56,532 bases of DNA from NCBI GenBank assembly GCA_015057615.1, contig SVEA01000177.1:1-56532 (forward strand), given 5' to 3'. Below the pieces are notes generated by a model. It saw only the letters and a program-made list of their open reading frames with translations, was not told the DNA's origin and ran no database searches. A program made the position numbers and the translations under genes. Shown piece after piece: positions 37,607 through 48,700 of this stretch. Source of the stretch: Lachnospiraceae bacterium. GTDB lineage: Bacteria > Bacillota > Clostridia > Lachnospirales > Lachnospiraceae. Numbering within the stretch: position 1 is the stretch's first letter; every line of letters begins with the position of its first letter.

Positions 37607-38614
37607 ATGGGATTATTCTCAAGACAATTTGCCAACGTAGTAGAATGGCAGGAATTTCGAGATGATATGATTTTCTACAAATGGAATAATGATGAGATTA
37701 AAAAGGGAAGCCGGCTGATTATTCGTCCGGGACAGGACGCCGTCTTCCTTTACAACGGTAAAATCGAAGGTATTTTTAAGGAGGAAGGAGACTATGATAT
37801 TGAATCACAGATCATACCGTTTCTCTCCACCTTAGCAGGATTTAAATTCGGCTTTAACAGCGGTATACGGGCGGAGGTACTCTTTGTTAATACCAAGGAA
37901 TTTATTACAAAATGGGGTACCCAGAATGCAATTAATATCCCCACACCCCAGCTTCCGGGCGGTATGCCGATCCGGGCAAACGGAACCGTCACCTTCAAGG
38001 TACGAGATTATGTTAAGCTCATTGATAAAATTGCAGGGGTAAGACAAAGCTATACCACAGAGGATGTCCGGCTTCGAATCATTACGGTATTAGACCAACT
38101 GTTAATGAAATGGATCAGCAAGGAAGGCAAGGATATGTTCAACCTGCAGGCAAACTCCTTTGAGATTGCAAAAGGGATTCAAGAGGATCTTGACATGCAG
38201 ATCTTTGATACCGGACTGTCCATTATCGGCTTTAATATTATGAGTTTTACCTATCCGCCGGAAATTCAGAATATGATCAACAAAAACGCATCCCACAGCA
38301 TGGTAGGCGACTTAAATAAGTACCAGCAGGTTGCCATGACTGAGGGCATCACCTCCGGTAAAGTAAAGGGCGGCGGTACGGCATCCGACATGGCAGGTAT
38401 GATGATGGGTATGCACATGGCAAATCAAATGATGCAGAATATGAACAATAGCAGCAATGGGCAGCCAGCCAAACCAGGCGAAGCGGCAGGTCAAAATAGC
38501 TCTCAGGAACAGAATTCCGGTAATACCGGCACAAAGCCTAATTTCTGTCCGAATTGCGGAACCAAAACCGGGAATGCCAATTTCTGTCCGAACTGCGGTC
38601 AAAAGCTGGTATAG
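37607..38614 (+). CDS. ydjI: SPFH-domain protein with C-terminal zinc ribbons, YdjI-like
   Basis: The 335-residue protein has an SPFH/band-7-like domain typical of the YdjI (virion-core-like) family: SRLIIRPGQDAVFLYNGKIEG, then NGTVTFKVRDYVKLID. A Met- and Gln-rich stretch (MMMGMHMANQMMQNMNN) and two short zinc ribbons (FCPNCGTK, FCPNCGQK) end it. It probably organises membrane microdomains together with PspA. I chose the ATG at 37607, with GGAGG eight bases upstream. An in-frame ATG 51 bases earlier lacks a site. Confidence 0.88.
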   Translation: MGLFSRQFANVVEWQEFRDDMIFYKWNNDEIKKGSRLIIRPGQDAVFLYNGKIEGIFKEEGDYDIESQIIPFLSTLAGFKFGFNSGIRAEVLFVNTKEFITKWGTQNAINIPTPQLPGGMPIRANGTVTFKVRDYVKLIDKIAGVRQSYTTEDVRLRIITVLDQLLMKWISKEGKDMFNLQANSFEIAKGIQEDLDMQIFDTGLSIIGFNIMSFTYPPEIQNMINKNASHSMVGDLNKYQQVAMTEGITSGKVKGGGTASDMAGMMMGMHMANQMMQNMNNSSNGQPAKPGEAAGQNSSQEQNSGNTGTKPNFCPNCGTKTGNANFCPNCGQKLV

Positions 38615-38824
38615 AGTTCCCTTGATCGTTCTATTAAATCGGATATTTGCAATCCGCTTACGCTACTTGAAACCTTCACTATTCCAAGTGGTGTAACTAC
38701 AATCCAAAGCATAGTATTTGTAAAAGGTTTCGGTAATGTTGATTCAATATCTGTTCCTGCCTCTGTAACAAAGATCGGCTCCAATGCCTTTCTAAGCATA
38801 GCCAACGTTATATACGAAGATTAA
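38615..38824 (+). pseudogene. Remnant of a BspA-type leucine-rich-repeat protein
   Basis: Directly after the TAG of the ydjI-like gene the same frame stays open for 69 codons to a TAA at 38822. Its second half reads as two LRR_5/BspA-like repeats, FTIPSGVTTIQSIVF and ISVPASVTKIGSNAF, ending YED. There is no start codon or ribosome binding site, so it looks like the 3' end of a lost surface-protein gene joined here by rearrangement. Readthrough of the TAG is possible in principle but not supported. Confidence 0.55.
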
Positions 38825-38873
38825 AATTAAGGTTTACCTGAGAGGCTGTTACATTCTTATCTGAAATCAATAC

Positions 38874-38912
38874 AAGAGGGTCTGTAATCTTCCTTCACAC
38901 ACAGACCCTCTT
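38874..38912 (+). terminator. Terminator-like hairpin after the ydjI-like gene
   Basis: AAGAGGGTCTGT and ACAGACCCTCTT form a perfect 12-bp stem with a 15-base loop, followed by ATATTATT. Probably ends the plus-strand operon. Beyond it, 38913-39045 has nothing I recognise. Confidence 0.75.
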
Positions 38913-39045
38913 ATATTATTAATAATTTGCTTTGCAGCAGCCCTCTTTCTTCATATACAGAATAATCAGATACCTTTGAATGATGCATTTATATCATAAT
39001 AATTCCATTCCTGGGGGCATCCTCAAAGGATTTAATTCTAATGAT

Positions 39046-39297
39046 CTATTGGTTCTCCTCTGCAAATAAAGAAATTTCCTCTTTCCCAGCTATATATCTT
39101 AAATCCTTTAGTTTATATTGAGGTTTTATTAATAAATATCCATATTTTATTTCGTTTGTATTAGTATCCTTCAATTGGGCAATCCTTCCGCATATGGCTC
39201 CATCACTTTTTACATCAAGATGTGCAGTATCAGTAAAATCATGAAACATTTCTATATCAGCCATTTCTTCTAAATAAAATGGCTGATAATATAACAT
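39046..39297 (-). CDS. Small hypothetical protein
   Basis: An 83-codon frame with no family that I recognise. The product is soluble and acidic (HDFTDTAHLDVKSDGAICGRIAQLKDTNTNEIKYGYLLI). The ATG at 39297 has no visible binding site; the internal ATG at codon 12 (MADIEMFHD) has a weak AGAAG before it. It lies alone between the pspA operon and the phosphohexomutase gene, so it could be a remnant or a false frame. Confidence 0.45.
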   Translation of the reverse strand: MLYYQPFYLEEMADIEMFHDFTDTAHLDVKSDGAICGRIAQLKDTNTNEIKYGYLLIKPQYKLKDLRYIAGKEEISLFAEENQ

Positions 39298-39381
39298 ATT
39301 ATCACAATTTTGCTTGTGAGATTTGATATACTATTAATTAATATAAGATCATTATTAATTTTCTTGTGAATCTATTCTTCT

Positions 39382-41097
39382 TTAATTCACCTGGAAGATT
39401 TCATCTTTTATCAGGGTGTCAAGTTTTTGCTCGGCATCCTCCATGCTTTCTCCCTTTACTCCAAAGTAGAACTTCATCTTTGGCTCCGTACCGGAAGGCC
39501 GGATTGCACACCAAGCATCTTTGTCTAATTCAAAATATAGCACATCGGATTTTGGAAGACCGGTCAGTGTAACCTTACCCGTTTCCAGATCGGTAATCGT
39601 ATCGTTTTTATAATCCCGGATTTTTACAACCTGATATTCTCCGGTTTTCTTCGGCGGATTCTTGCGATATCCCTCCATGATAGATTTCATTTTATCCATG
39701 CCTTCGATTCCCTTGAAGGTCACAGATACCAGATTTTCCTTGTAATATCCGTATTTCTTATAAATATTATTCATCTGTTCATACAGTGTGATTCCCTTGG
39801 ATTTGTAATAAGCTGCCGCTTCACATAATGTCATGACAGCGACCACAGCGTCCTTATCTCTGGAATGCGTGCCAACGAGGCATCCATAGCTCTCCTCGTA
39901 GCCGAAGACGAATTCATTGCTGCCCGTCTGCTCAAATAGCTTGATTTGCTCTCCAATATATTTGAATCCGGTAAGTACTTCAATTAATTTTGCATGATAA
40001 TTCGCTGCAATCTGATCCGAAATATTACCGGTTACAATTGTTTTGATAAGCGCCGCATTCTTTGGCAGGGTTCCATTCTCTGCTTTTTGAGAAAATACAT
40101 ACTCGGCGATCAAAGCTCCGGTCATATTTCCGTTAAATAATACGAACTCTCCCTTATTATTACGAACCTGAACGCCCAGCCGGTCCGCATCCGGATCTGT
40201 AGCAAGTATAATATCCGCACCCACTTTGTCTGCTAATTTCTTAGCCAGGGTAAATACCTTCGGATCTTCCGGATTCGGATAGCCAACCGTTGTAAATTCA
40301 GAATCCGGATTCTCCTGCTCCGGTACCACATAGACCTGTTCAAATCCCAACTCTTTCAAAATTCTGCGGACAGGAAGATTACCGGTACCATTTAAAGGAG
40401 TATAGACGATTTTTAATTTCTTTCCTTCCTTACTTACCGGGTTTACCACCAGCTTCTTAAGCTCTGCGATATATTTATCATCCATCTCCTTGCCGATCAT
40501 CGTCAGGAGCCCTGCTTTAAGAGCCGCTTCCTTTTGCATGGTCTTCGCTGCCGAAAAGTCCGTAATCGCATTTACTTCATGGATGATCTCTGCATCCTTC
40601 GGGGCTGTGATCTGTGCTCCATCCTCCCAGTATACCTTATAGCCATTATACTCCGGAGGATTATGGCTTGCTGTAATTACAATTCCGGCAATACACCCAA
40701 GCTCTCTAAGAGCAAAGGAAAGCTCCGGTGTAGGTCTTAGGGCTTCGAACAGGTAAGCCCGAATTCCGTTTGCATTCAGGCACAGCGCCGTATCCAGGGC
40801 AAATTCCGGTGACATTCTTCTGGAGTCATAGGCAATTGCAACTCCTTTTTTATCGCCAACCTGCTTTTTATTATAATTTGCCAGCCCCTGTGTAGCTCTA
40901 CGAACGGTATATAGATTCATACGGTTAACGCCGGCTCCTAGGATACCTCTTAAACCGCCGGTGCCAAATTCCAGGTCTTTATAAAATCTTTCCTTTATTT
41001 CATTTTCATTTCCTTTTAAATCCTGCAGTTCCTCCCTGGTTTCTTTATCAAAATAAGAATTCGTTGTCCATTCCTCATATTTTTTCATGTAATCCAT
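39382..41097 (-). CDS. pgcA: Phosphoglucomutase/phosphomannomutase family enzyme
   Basis: This enzyme of the alpha-D-phosphohexomutase family interconverts glucose 1- and 6-phosphate, or the mannose equivalents, feeding cell-wall and glycolipid precursors. The 571-residue protein has the catalytic serine S144 in TASHNPPEYNGYK, the metal loop DPDADRLG, the sugar-binding GYEES and the phosphate-binding RPSGTEPK. The length matches Gram-positive PgcA-type enzymes. It is monocistronic on the minus strand, with GGAATAGGA before the ATG. Confidence 0.93.
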   Translation of the reverse strand: MDYMKKYEEWTTNSYFDKETREELQDLKGNENEIKERFYKDLEFGTGGLRGILGAGVNRMNLYTVRRATQGLANYNKKQVGDKKGVAIAYDSRRMSPEFALDTALCLNANGIRAYLFEALRPTPELSFALRELGCIAGIVITASHNPPEYNGYKVYWEDGAQITAPKDAEIIHEVNAITDFSAAKTMQKEAALKAGLLTMIGKEMDDKYIAELKKLVVNPVSKEGKKLKIVYTPLNGTGNLPVRRILKELGFEQVYVVPEQENPDSEFTTVGYPNPEDPKVFTLAKKLADKVGADIILATDPDADRLGVQVRNNKGEFVLFNGNMTGALIAEYVFSQKAENGTLPKNAALIKTIVTGNISDQIAANYHAKLIEVLTGFKYIGEQIKLFEQTGSNEFVFGYEESYGCLVGTHSRDKDAVVAVMTLCEAAAYYKSKGITLYEQMNNIYKKYGYYKENLVSVTFKGIEGMDKMKSIMEGYRKNPPKKTGEYQVVKIRDYKNDTITDLETGKVTLTGLPKSDVLYFELDKDAWCAIRPSGTEPKMKFYFGVKGESMEDAEQKLDTLIKDEIFQVN

Positions 41098-41160
41098 AAT
41101 TCATGTCCTATTCCTTTCTCAAATCCACCTCAAAGATCCATAAATTGATGATTTGAGTGT

Positions 41161-41407
41161 CAAAAGCATTCTAACAATCATCTTTTTCAATTTGCACAAA
41201 TCAAGATAAACTTAAGTAATAGGAAACAATATTTTAATTCGCAACTGTTTGAAGTCGTTGGCACGTACTATTACGTACTTCATTCCAAGTACTGCGTTTT
41301 TTGCAGTGCTTTGGGGAACATGTGTTGCGAATGAACTTTGTTTCATATTACTTGTCAACACATAAATTATGCAAATTGATGAAGTTGATTTAATAAATTG
41401 GCTTTTG
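41161..41407 (+). repeat. Foldback repeat family B, copy B2
   Basis: A 247-bp element with ends CAAAAGC and GGCTTTTG and inner AATTTGCACAA/TTATGCAAATT arms. Core: GGAAAC/GTTTC and GCAAC/GTTGC closing stems, a GAAGT...ACTTC hairpin, and CCAAGTACTGC pairing with GCAGTGCTTTGG. It lies between rpoC and the phosphohexomutase gene. Same orientation as the other copies. Confidence 0.85.
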
Positions 41408-41560
41408 ACTCTCACATCATTTTATTAAAATATAAACCAATACTGCCTGTTAATTCAAGTCTTATTTTATAAAGTATCATGATATCCATATTTGCCGCTG
41501 GCAGCCTCAAAATCCGCTTCTTTATTATTATACGCAGCGGTGCAAACCGGCTTCCATAGC

Positions 41561-41662
41561 AAAAGGGACGTTGTAAAATAATTTATTCATAGTTTGGCAA
41601 CTGCCATTCTACCAGCGTTACGCTTTAAGAATCTATAATAATTATTTACAACATCCCTTTAC
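41561..41662. repeat. Foldback element C (single copy here), possibly the rpoC terminator
   Basis: Outer arms AAAGGGACGTTGTAAA and TTTACAACATCCCTTT enclose two hairpins, TGGCAacTGCCA and ATTCT...AGCGTtACGCT...AGAAT, about 102 bp in all. The shape resembles family B. Since it begins 56 bases after the rpoC stop and the 3' arm on the minus strand ends in CCCTTTTG, it could also terminate rpoBC. No target duplication is evident. Confidence 0.6.
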
Positions 41663-41717
41663 TTAAATATATGTTTCACAAAAACATGCAACCGTCGCTT
41701 TTGCAAAATTCTATTTC

Positions 41718-44700
41718 TTATAGGCCATCGCTGTAATCGTCCTCAACGATACCTTTTAAGTTAAATTCTACTTCGGTATACTCTCCGTCGTTATGCGTAT
41801 TTTCTCCCATGGATATATGAGCATCGTCTACACCGGGAATACTGTCCTCTCTTTGTAAATTATCCCCATTTCTTCCATATTTGTCTTCATCATAAACAAC
41901 TTCCGCAATACCATCCTCCGGCTCATGATTTGCTTCTCCAAGAGGTCCTTCCTCAGAATAATTAAAGGTATCAAACTCATCGTTATACTCGCCTTCAATG
42001 CCCTCAGGAACTTCCTCCTGCAGATCAGAGTCAAGCTTCACGGAACGATATCTCTTCATACCGGTTCCGGCAGGGATCAGCTTACCGATAATAACATTTT
42101 CTTTCAAACCGATCAAAGGATCCACCTTACCCTTAATTGCCGCTTCCGTAAGAACCTTGGTAGTTTCCTGGAAGGATGCGGCGGACAGGAAGGAATTTGT
42201 TGCAAGGGATGCTTTCGTAATACCAAGCATTACCTGCTTGCCTTCTGCCAGTTCTAAGCCCTGCTCTTTCAGCCTCTCATTTTCATCATAGAACTCAAGG
42301 ATATCCACTAAGGTTCCGGGTAGGAAACTCGAATCGCCGTTGTTTTCTATGCGGACTTTTTTCAGCATCTGGCGAACGATAACCTCAATATGCTTATCGT
42401 TAATTTCAACACCCTGCAGTCGGTAAACTCTCTGAACCTCCTGGATCATATAATCCTGAACGGAACGTACACCCTTGATCTTAAGAATATCATGAGGGTT
42501 TACGCTACCTTCTGTTAATTCATCACCCGCCTCCAGAGTATCGCCGTCCGATACCTTTATTCTGGAGCCATAAGGAATCAGATAGGACTTAGATTCCGCT
42601 GTTTCATTATTGGTAACAACAACCTCGCGTTTCTTCTTGGTGTCTTTGATCGCTACCGTACCACCGAACTCTGCAATAATTGCAAGTCCCTTCGGCTTTC
42701 TTGCCTCAAAAAGCTCCTCGACACGAGGAAGACCCTGCGTAATATCATCACCGGCAACACCGCCCGTATGGAAGGTACGCATCGTAAGCTGTGTACCAGG
42801 CTCACCGATGGATTGTGCAGCAATAATACCGACTGCTTCTCCTACCTGTACGGCTTCCCCGGTTGCCATATTCGCACCGTAACACTTTGCACAGATACCA
42901 AGGTGGGATTTACAGGTTAAAATCGTACGAATCTTAACCTTTTCAACACCGGTTGCAACAATCTCTGCCGCACGCTTCGGTGTAATCATATGGTTTGCCT
43001 TAACAATCACACTGCCATCCGTATCATAAATGGTCTCGCAGGAATATCTTCCGGTAATTCTCTCTTCCAGTGATTCAATTACTTCTTTACCGTCGGTAAA
43101 CGCCTTGATCCACATACCCGGAATCTCCTCGTTCTGATCATGATCACAGCAATCTGGTTCACGAATGATTAGATCCTGCGCAACATCGACCAAACGACGG
43201 GTCAGATAACCGGAGTCCGCGGTACGAAGCGCCGTATCGGAAAGACCTTTTCTTGCACCATGAGCGGAGATAAAGTACTCCAATACGTCAAGACCTTCAC
43301 GAAGGTTGGACTTGATCGGCAGCTCAATGGTACGTCCGGTGGTATCCGCCATCAAACCACGCATACCTGCCAGCTGTTTAATCTGTTTATCGGAACCACG
43401 GGCACCGGAGTCGGACATCATCTTAATGTTATTAAACTTATCCAGTCCATTCAGCAGGGTATCGGTCAGAAGATTATCGGCTTCCTTCCAGGTATTAATA
43501 ACGGCATTGTATCGCTCTTCCTCCGTCATTCTACCACGTTTGTATTCCTTGGTAATATTCTCAATCGTTGCTTCCGCATCGGCTAAGATCTTCTTCTTTT
43601 CTGCCGGCACCTTCATGTCGGAGATGGAAACGGTCATCGCCGCCCTTGTTGAGAATTTGTAACCCATGCTCTTAATATTATCCAAAATTTCAGCAGTCTG
43701 TGTTGCACCGTGAATATTGATACATTTCTCAAGAATTTGCTTTAATTGTTTCTTGCCGACAAGGAAGTCGACCTCCAGCTTGAGGAAATTCTCTTCCTTG
43801 CTTCGATCAACAAAGCCTAAATCCTGCGGAATGATTTCATTAAATATAAAACGACCCAAGGTAGACTCAATCATTCTGTGTTCTTCAACGCCATCCTTAT
43901 TGACACCGCTTTGTCTTACCCGGATAATTTCCTGTAAATTGATTACTTTATTTTCATAAGCAAGAATTGCTTCATTTACTCCCTTAAATGTAGGAATCTC
44001 ACTGCCTTCGGGATCTCTGACAATCGTCAGGTAATAGATACCGAGAACCATATCCTGTGACGGTACCGCAACCGGAGCGCCATCCGAAGGTTTTAACAGG
44101 TTGTTTGGAGAAAGTAATAGGAAGCGGCATTCCGCTTGCGCTTCTACCGAAAGAGGCAGATGGACCGCCATCTGGTCACCGTCGAAGTCCGCATTATATG
44201 CAGTACATACCAGCGGATGAAGCTTAATCGCTTTACCTTCCACCAGCACTGGTTCAAATGCCTGAATACCAAGTCTATGCAACGTTGGAGCACGGTTTAG
44301 CATAACCGGATGTTCCCGAATAACTTCCTCTAGGACATCCCAAACCTCCGGCTGTAATCTCTCCACCATCTTCTTCGCTGATTTTATATTATGTGCAGTT
44401 CCTCTTGCCACTAATTCTTTCATAACAAAAGGCTTAAATAATTCGATTGCCATTTCCTTTGGCAGACCGCATTGATACAGCTTAAGCTCAGGGCCTACCA
44501 CAATAACGGAACGTCCTGAATAGTCAACACGTTTACCAAGCAGGTTCTGACGGAAACGTCCCTGCTTACCCTTTAACATATCGGAAAGTGATTTGAGCGG
44601 ACGATTTCCAGGGCCGGTAACCGGTCTTCCTCGTCTGCCGTTATCGATAAGAGCATCCACAGCCTCCTGCAGCATTCTCTTTTCATTACGTACAATAATA

Positions 44701-45563
44701 TCCGGTGCGCCAAGCTCAAGAAGTCTCTTAAGACGATTATTACGGTTAATAATTCTACGATACAAATCATTCATATCGGAAGTCGCAAAACGACCGCCGT
44801 CAAGCTGTACCATCGGACGCAGATCCGGCGGAATAACAGGAATCACGGTAAGAATCATCCACTCCGGTTTATTGCCGGACTCACGGAATGCTTCTACGAC
44901 CTCAAGACGCTTAATAATTCTTGCACGCTTTTGTCCGGTAGAATCCTTAAGCCCCTTCTTTAATTCCTTTGATTCCTTATCCAGGTCAATGGCTTCTAAC
45001 AGTTCCATGATTGCTTCTGCACCCATTCCAAGGCGGAAGCTGTTATAACCATACTTTTCAATTGCTTCCAATTTTTCTTTTTCATTCAGCACCTGTTTGT
45101 ACTGAAGCTCCGTATTCCCTTTGTCAAGTACGATATAGGAAGCAAAATACAATACCTTTTCCAGGGTTCTTGGAGAAAGGTCTAAGATAAGCCCCATACG
45201 GCTGGGTATTCCTTTGAAATACCAAATGTGCGATACCGGGGCAGCCAGCTCAATATGTCCCATTCTTTCACGACGTACACTTGCCTTCGTAACTTCAACA
45301 CCACAGCGGTCACAGACTACGCCTTTATAACGAATTTTTTTATACTTACCACAATGACATTCCCAATCCTTGCTGGGTCCGAAGATTCTTTCACAGAATA
45401 AACCGTCTTTTTCCGGCTTTAATGTTCTGTAATTGATTGTCTCCGGCTTTCTAACTTCCCCTTTGGACCATTCTCTGATCTTTTCAGGGGAAGCCAAACC
45501 AATCTTAATTGCATCGTAGCTAATTTGTTGCATTTGTTGCTCAACATTTATATTTTCAGGCAT
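41718..45563 (-). CDS. rpoC: RNA polymerase subunit beta-prime
   Basis: This is the catalytic-clamp subunit of RNA polymerase. The 1281-residue protein has the N-terminal zinc finger ([20 protein letters not shown], summarised), the absolutely conserved magnesium motif [12 protein letters not shown], the second zinc site with [13 protein letters not shown], and the trigger-loop region FHTGGVAG. It ends with a long acidic tail, as in Lachnospiraceae relatives. I chose the ATG at 45563 ([10 protein letters not shown]) with GAAGGGAG upstream; a further ATG nine codons earlier is unsupported. Confidence 0.98.
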   Translation of the reverse strand: MPENINVEQQMQQISYDAIKIGLASPEKIREWSKGEVRKPETINYRTLKPEKDGLFCERIFGPSKDWECHCGKYKKIRYKGVVCDRCGVEVTKASVRRERMGHIELAAPVSHIWYFKGIPSRMGLILDLSPRTLEKVLYFASYIVLDKGNTELQYKQVLNEKEKLEAIEKYGYNSFRLGMGAEAIMELLEAIDLDKESKELKKGLKDSTGQKRARIIKRLEVVEAFRESGNKPEWMILTVIPVIPPDLRPMVQLDGGRFATSDMNDLYRRIINRNNRLKRLLELGAPDIIVRNEKRMLQEAVDALIDNGRRGRPVTGPGNRPLKSLSDMLKGKQGRFRQNLLGKRVDYSGRSVIVVGPELKLYQCGLPKEMAIELFKPFVMKELVARGTAHNIKSAKKMVERLQPEVWDVLEEVIREHPVMLNRAPTLHRLGIQAFEPVLVEGKAIKLHPLVCTAYNADFDGDQMAVHLPLSVEAQAECRFLLLSPNNLLKPSDGAPVAVPSQDMVLGIYYLTIVRDPEGSEIPTFKGVNEAILAYENKVINLQEIIRVRQSGVNKDGVEEHRMIESTLGRFIFNEIIPQDLGFVDRSKEENFLKLEVDFLVGKKQLKQILEKCINIHGATQTAEILDNIKSMGYKFSTRAAMTVSISDMKVPAEKKKILADAEATIENITKEYKRGRMTEEERYNAVINTWKEADNLLTDTLLNGLDKFNNIKMMSDSGARGSDKQIKQLAGMRGLMADTTGRTIELPIKSNLREGLDVLEYFISAHGARKGLSDTALRTADSGYLTRRLVDVAQDLIIREPDCCDHDQNEEIPGMWIKAFTDGKEVIESLEERITGRYSCETIYDTDGSVIVKANHMITPKRAAEIVATGVEKVKIRTILTCKSHLGICAKCYGANMATGEAVQVGEAVGIIAAQSIGEPGTQLTMRTFHTGGVAGDDITQGLPRVEELFEARKPKGLAIIAEFGGTVAIKDTKKKREVVVTNNETAESKSYLIPYGSRIKVSDGDTLEAGDELTEGSVNPHDILKIKGVRSVQDYMIQEVQRVYRLQGVEINDKHIEVIVRQMLKKVRIENNGDSSFLPGTLVDILEFYDENERLKEQGLELAEGKQVMLGITKASLATNSFLSAASFQETTKVLTEAAIKGKVDPLIGLKENVIIGKLIPAGTGMKRYRSVKLDSDLQEEVPEGIEGEYNDEFDTFNYSEEGPLGEANHEPEDGIAEVVYDEDKYGRNGDNLQREDSIPGVDDAHISMGENTHNDGEYTEVEFNLKGIVEDDYSDGL

Positions 45564-45629
45564 TCTTTGGCACTCCCTTCGTTCATACATGTTTACAGGA
45601 ACATGTATCCTATTCCCATAATACTTGAT

Positions 45630-45715
45630 AACAGAAACAGGTAGTTTGTTTCTGTTATATTTCTACAACAGAAACAGGTAGTTCGTTTCTGTTATATTTC
45701 TACGACAGAAACAGG
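45630..45715. repeat. Tandem 37-bp hairpin repeat between rpoB and rpoC
   Basis: Two copies of a 37-bp unit lie head to tail at 45630-45666 and 45667-45703, differing at one base (TTT versus TTC in the loop), plus a 12-base partial third. Each unit is itself a hairpin, AACAGAAAC / GTTTCTGTT, with a 9-base loop, and is followed by ATATTTCTAC. The 209-bp rpoB-rpoC spacer is thus unusually structured. Confidence 0.85.
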
Positions 45716-45772
45716 AACCTTGATTACAGTTCCTATTCCATTCCTTAAGGAACAAGTCCCGGATTTTCGGGG

Positions 45773-48700
45773 TTATTCCTCTTCCTCTTCATTTTCAAAA
45801 TCATCGTTTAAGATATCTACCGGTTCATCATCATCAGCAATCTCATCCGTTTCTTCTTCATAAACATCAAATACATCGGTATCCACTTCCTCTGTATTCG
45901 TCTGACGGAAGCCTGCATCCTCATAGCCTTCATCATATCTGAAATTATTATCGCCTTCGATTAAAGGTGTTAAATCCGAATCGCCATAATCGATGCTCTC
46001 TGTCATCTTCACTTCGTTACCATTTTCATCAAGAACTGTAACATCCAGTGCCAGGGATTGAAGTTCTTTTAATAGTACTTTGAAGGATTCTGGAATTCCT
46101 GGTTCTGAAATATTTTCACCTTTAATAATAGCTTCATAAGTCTTAACACGACCAGTAACATCATCGGATTTCACGGTCAGAATTTCTTGCAAGATATAAG
46201 CTGCACCATAAGCCTCCAGAGCCCAAACCTCCATCTCACCAAATCTCTGTCCACCAAACTGTGCTTTACCACCGAGCGGCTGCTGTGTTACTAAGGAGTA
46301 AGGACCTGTAGAACGTGCGTGAATTTTATCGTCAACCAGATGGTGAAGCTTCAGATAATGCATGAAACCAACCGTAACTGAACCGTCAAAATACTCACCG
46401 CTTCTACCGTCACGTAATCTTACCTTACCGTCACGATTAATCGGAACACCCTTCCAGTCTTCTCTGTTTTCCGGATGATTCTTAAGATATTCCAGTAAAT
46501 CAGGATCCAGTTGATCTTTATATTTCGCCTCAAATTCTTCCCATGAAGTATTCGCATAGTCATTTGCAACTTCGAGGGTATCCATAATATCAAACTCATT
46601 CGCGCCGTCAAATACCGGTGTCGAAATATCAATGCCTAAAACTCTTGCTGCCAGAGATAAATGGATTTCAAGTACCTGACCAATATTCATACGAGAAGGT
46701 ACACCCAGAGGGTTAAGGACAATATCAAGCGGCCTTCCGTTTGGTAAAAACGGCATATCTTCTACTGGTAACACACGGGAAACAACACCCTTATTACCAT
46801 GACGGCCTGCCATCTTATCGCCGACCTGAATCTTTCTCTTCTGTGCAATATAAACACGAACCGTTTCATTGACACCCGGAGAGAGCTCATCGCCGTTCTC
46901 TCTTGTAAATACCTTAGCATCAACGATAATACCATATTCTCCATGCGGAACTCGAAGGGAGGTATCTCTTACTTCTCTTGCTTTTTCGCCAAAGATAGCT
47001 CTTAAAAGACGTTCCTCGGCTGTCAGTTCGGTCTCACCCTTTGGAGTCACTTTACCAACCAGGATATCTCCTGCACGAACCTCTGCACCTATGCGGATAA
47101 TACCCCTTTCATCAAGATCCTTTAATGCATCATCTCCGACACCGGGTACATCACGCGTGATTTCTTCCGGTCCCAGCTTCGTATCTCTTGACTCTGCTTC
47201 GTATTCTTCTATATGAACGGAGGTATAGACATCCTCCTGAACCAAACGTTCACTTAATAATACAGCATCCTCGTAGTTATAACCTTCCCATGTCATAAAT
47301 CCAATCAGAGGGTTCTTTCCAAGTGCTAATTCACCCTTTGACGTGGAAGGTCCGTCTGCGATCACCTGACCTGCCTCAATCCGATCCCCTTTATTTACAA
47401 CCGGCCTCTGATTAATGCAGGTGCCCTGGTTACTCTTTGCAAATTTAATCAAACGGTAACTGGATTTTGTATTATCATCATTTTTAATTGTAATTTCTTT
47501 CGCTGTAACACGTTCAACAACACCGGCTTTTTTGGAAACAATGCAGACACCGGAGTCAATCGCCGCTTTTGCTTCAATACCAGTTCCTACGGTAGGAGCT
47601 TCCGTAATCAGTAGCGGAACCGCCTGACGCTGCATGTTCGCACCCATCAGAGCACGGTTCGCATCGTCATTCTCCAGGAAAGGAATCAGCGCTGTCGCCA
47701 CGGAAAATACCATCTTCGGAGACACGTCCATGTAGTCTACCTTTTCCTTGTCGTAGCTGGAGGTTTCCTCCTTATAACGACCGGATACGCTGTTGTTAAT
47801 GAAATGTCCTTCTTCATCCAAAGGCTCATTCGCCTGCACAACAATATATTTATCCTCTTCATCCGCAGTCATATAAACGACTTCGTCGGTAACGATCGGA
47901 TTGACCGGATCGGTTTTATCCACCTTACGATAAGGTGCTTCGATAAAGCCATATTCATTAATTCTTGCATACGTTGCAAGAGAGTTGATCAAACCAATGT
48001 TAGGACCTTCCGGGGTCTCAATCGGACACATTCTTCCATAATGAGAATAGTGAACGTCTCGAACTTCGAATCCGGCTCTATCACGGGATAGACCACCCGG
48101 TCCCAAGGCAGACAAACGTCTCTTATGCGTCAGCTCACCCAGCGGATTATGCTGATCCATAAACTGAGACAGCTGTGAACTTCCGAAGAATTCCTTCACT
48201 GCTGCGGTAACGGGCTTGATATTAATTAATGACTGCGGGCTGATACTCTCAATATCCTGCGTTGTCATTCTTTCTCTTACTACACGTTCCATCCGGGAAA
48301 GGCCGATCCGGTACTGGTTCTGCAAAAGCTCACCAACCGCACGAATTCTTCTGTTTCCTAAATGGTCGATATCATCCGCATAGCCGATCCCATACTCCAG
48401 ATGAATATTATAGTTGATTGAAGCAATGATATCTTCTCTTGTAATGTGCTTCGGAATTAGCTCACTTATATTCTTCTTAATTGCTTCTTTTAGATCTTCT
48501 GCGTTTGCATTCTCTTCCATTATTTTCTTCAGAACCGGATAATAAACCAGTTCTGTGATACCAAGTTCTTTCTTATCGAAATTCACATAGTTGCTAATAT
48601 CAACCATCATATTAGAAAGAACCTTGACATTATGTTCTTCCGCTTGTACCAGAACAGACGGAACTGCGGCATTCTGAATAAGTGTTGCCAATTTATCTGT

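Noticed and set aside
38612-38824. Stop-codon readthrough of the ydjI-like gene into the LRR-like frame
   Set aside because: Homologues end at the zinc ribbon. A TAG with no recoding signal seen makes a gene remnant the simpler reading.
41161-41407. tRNA-like gene inside repeat B
   Set aside because: The junction has only two arms besides the closing stems, no T-loop or CCA-type end, and the outer stem is much too long.
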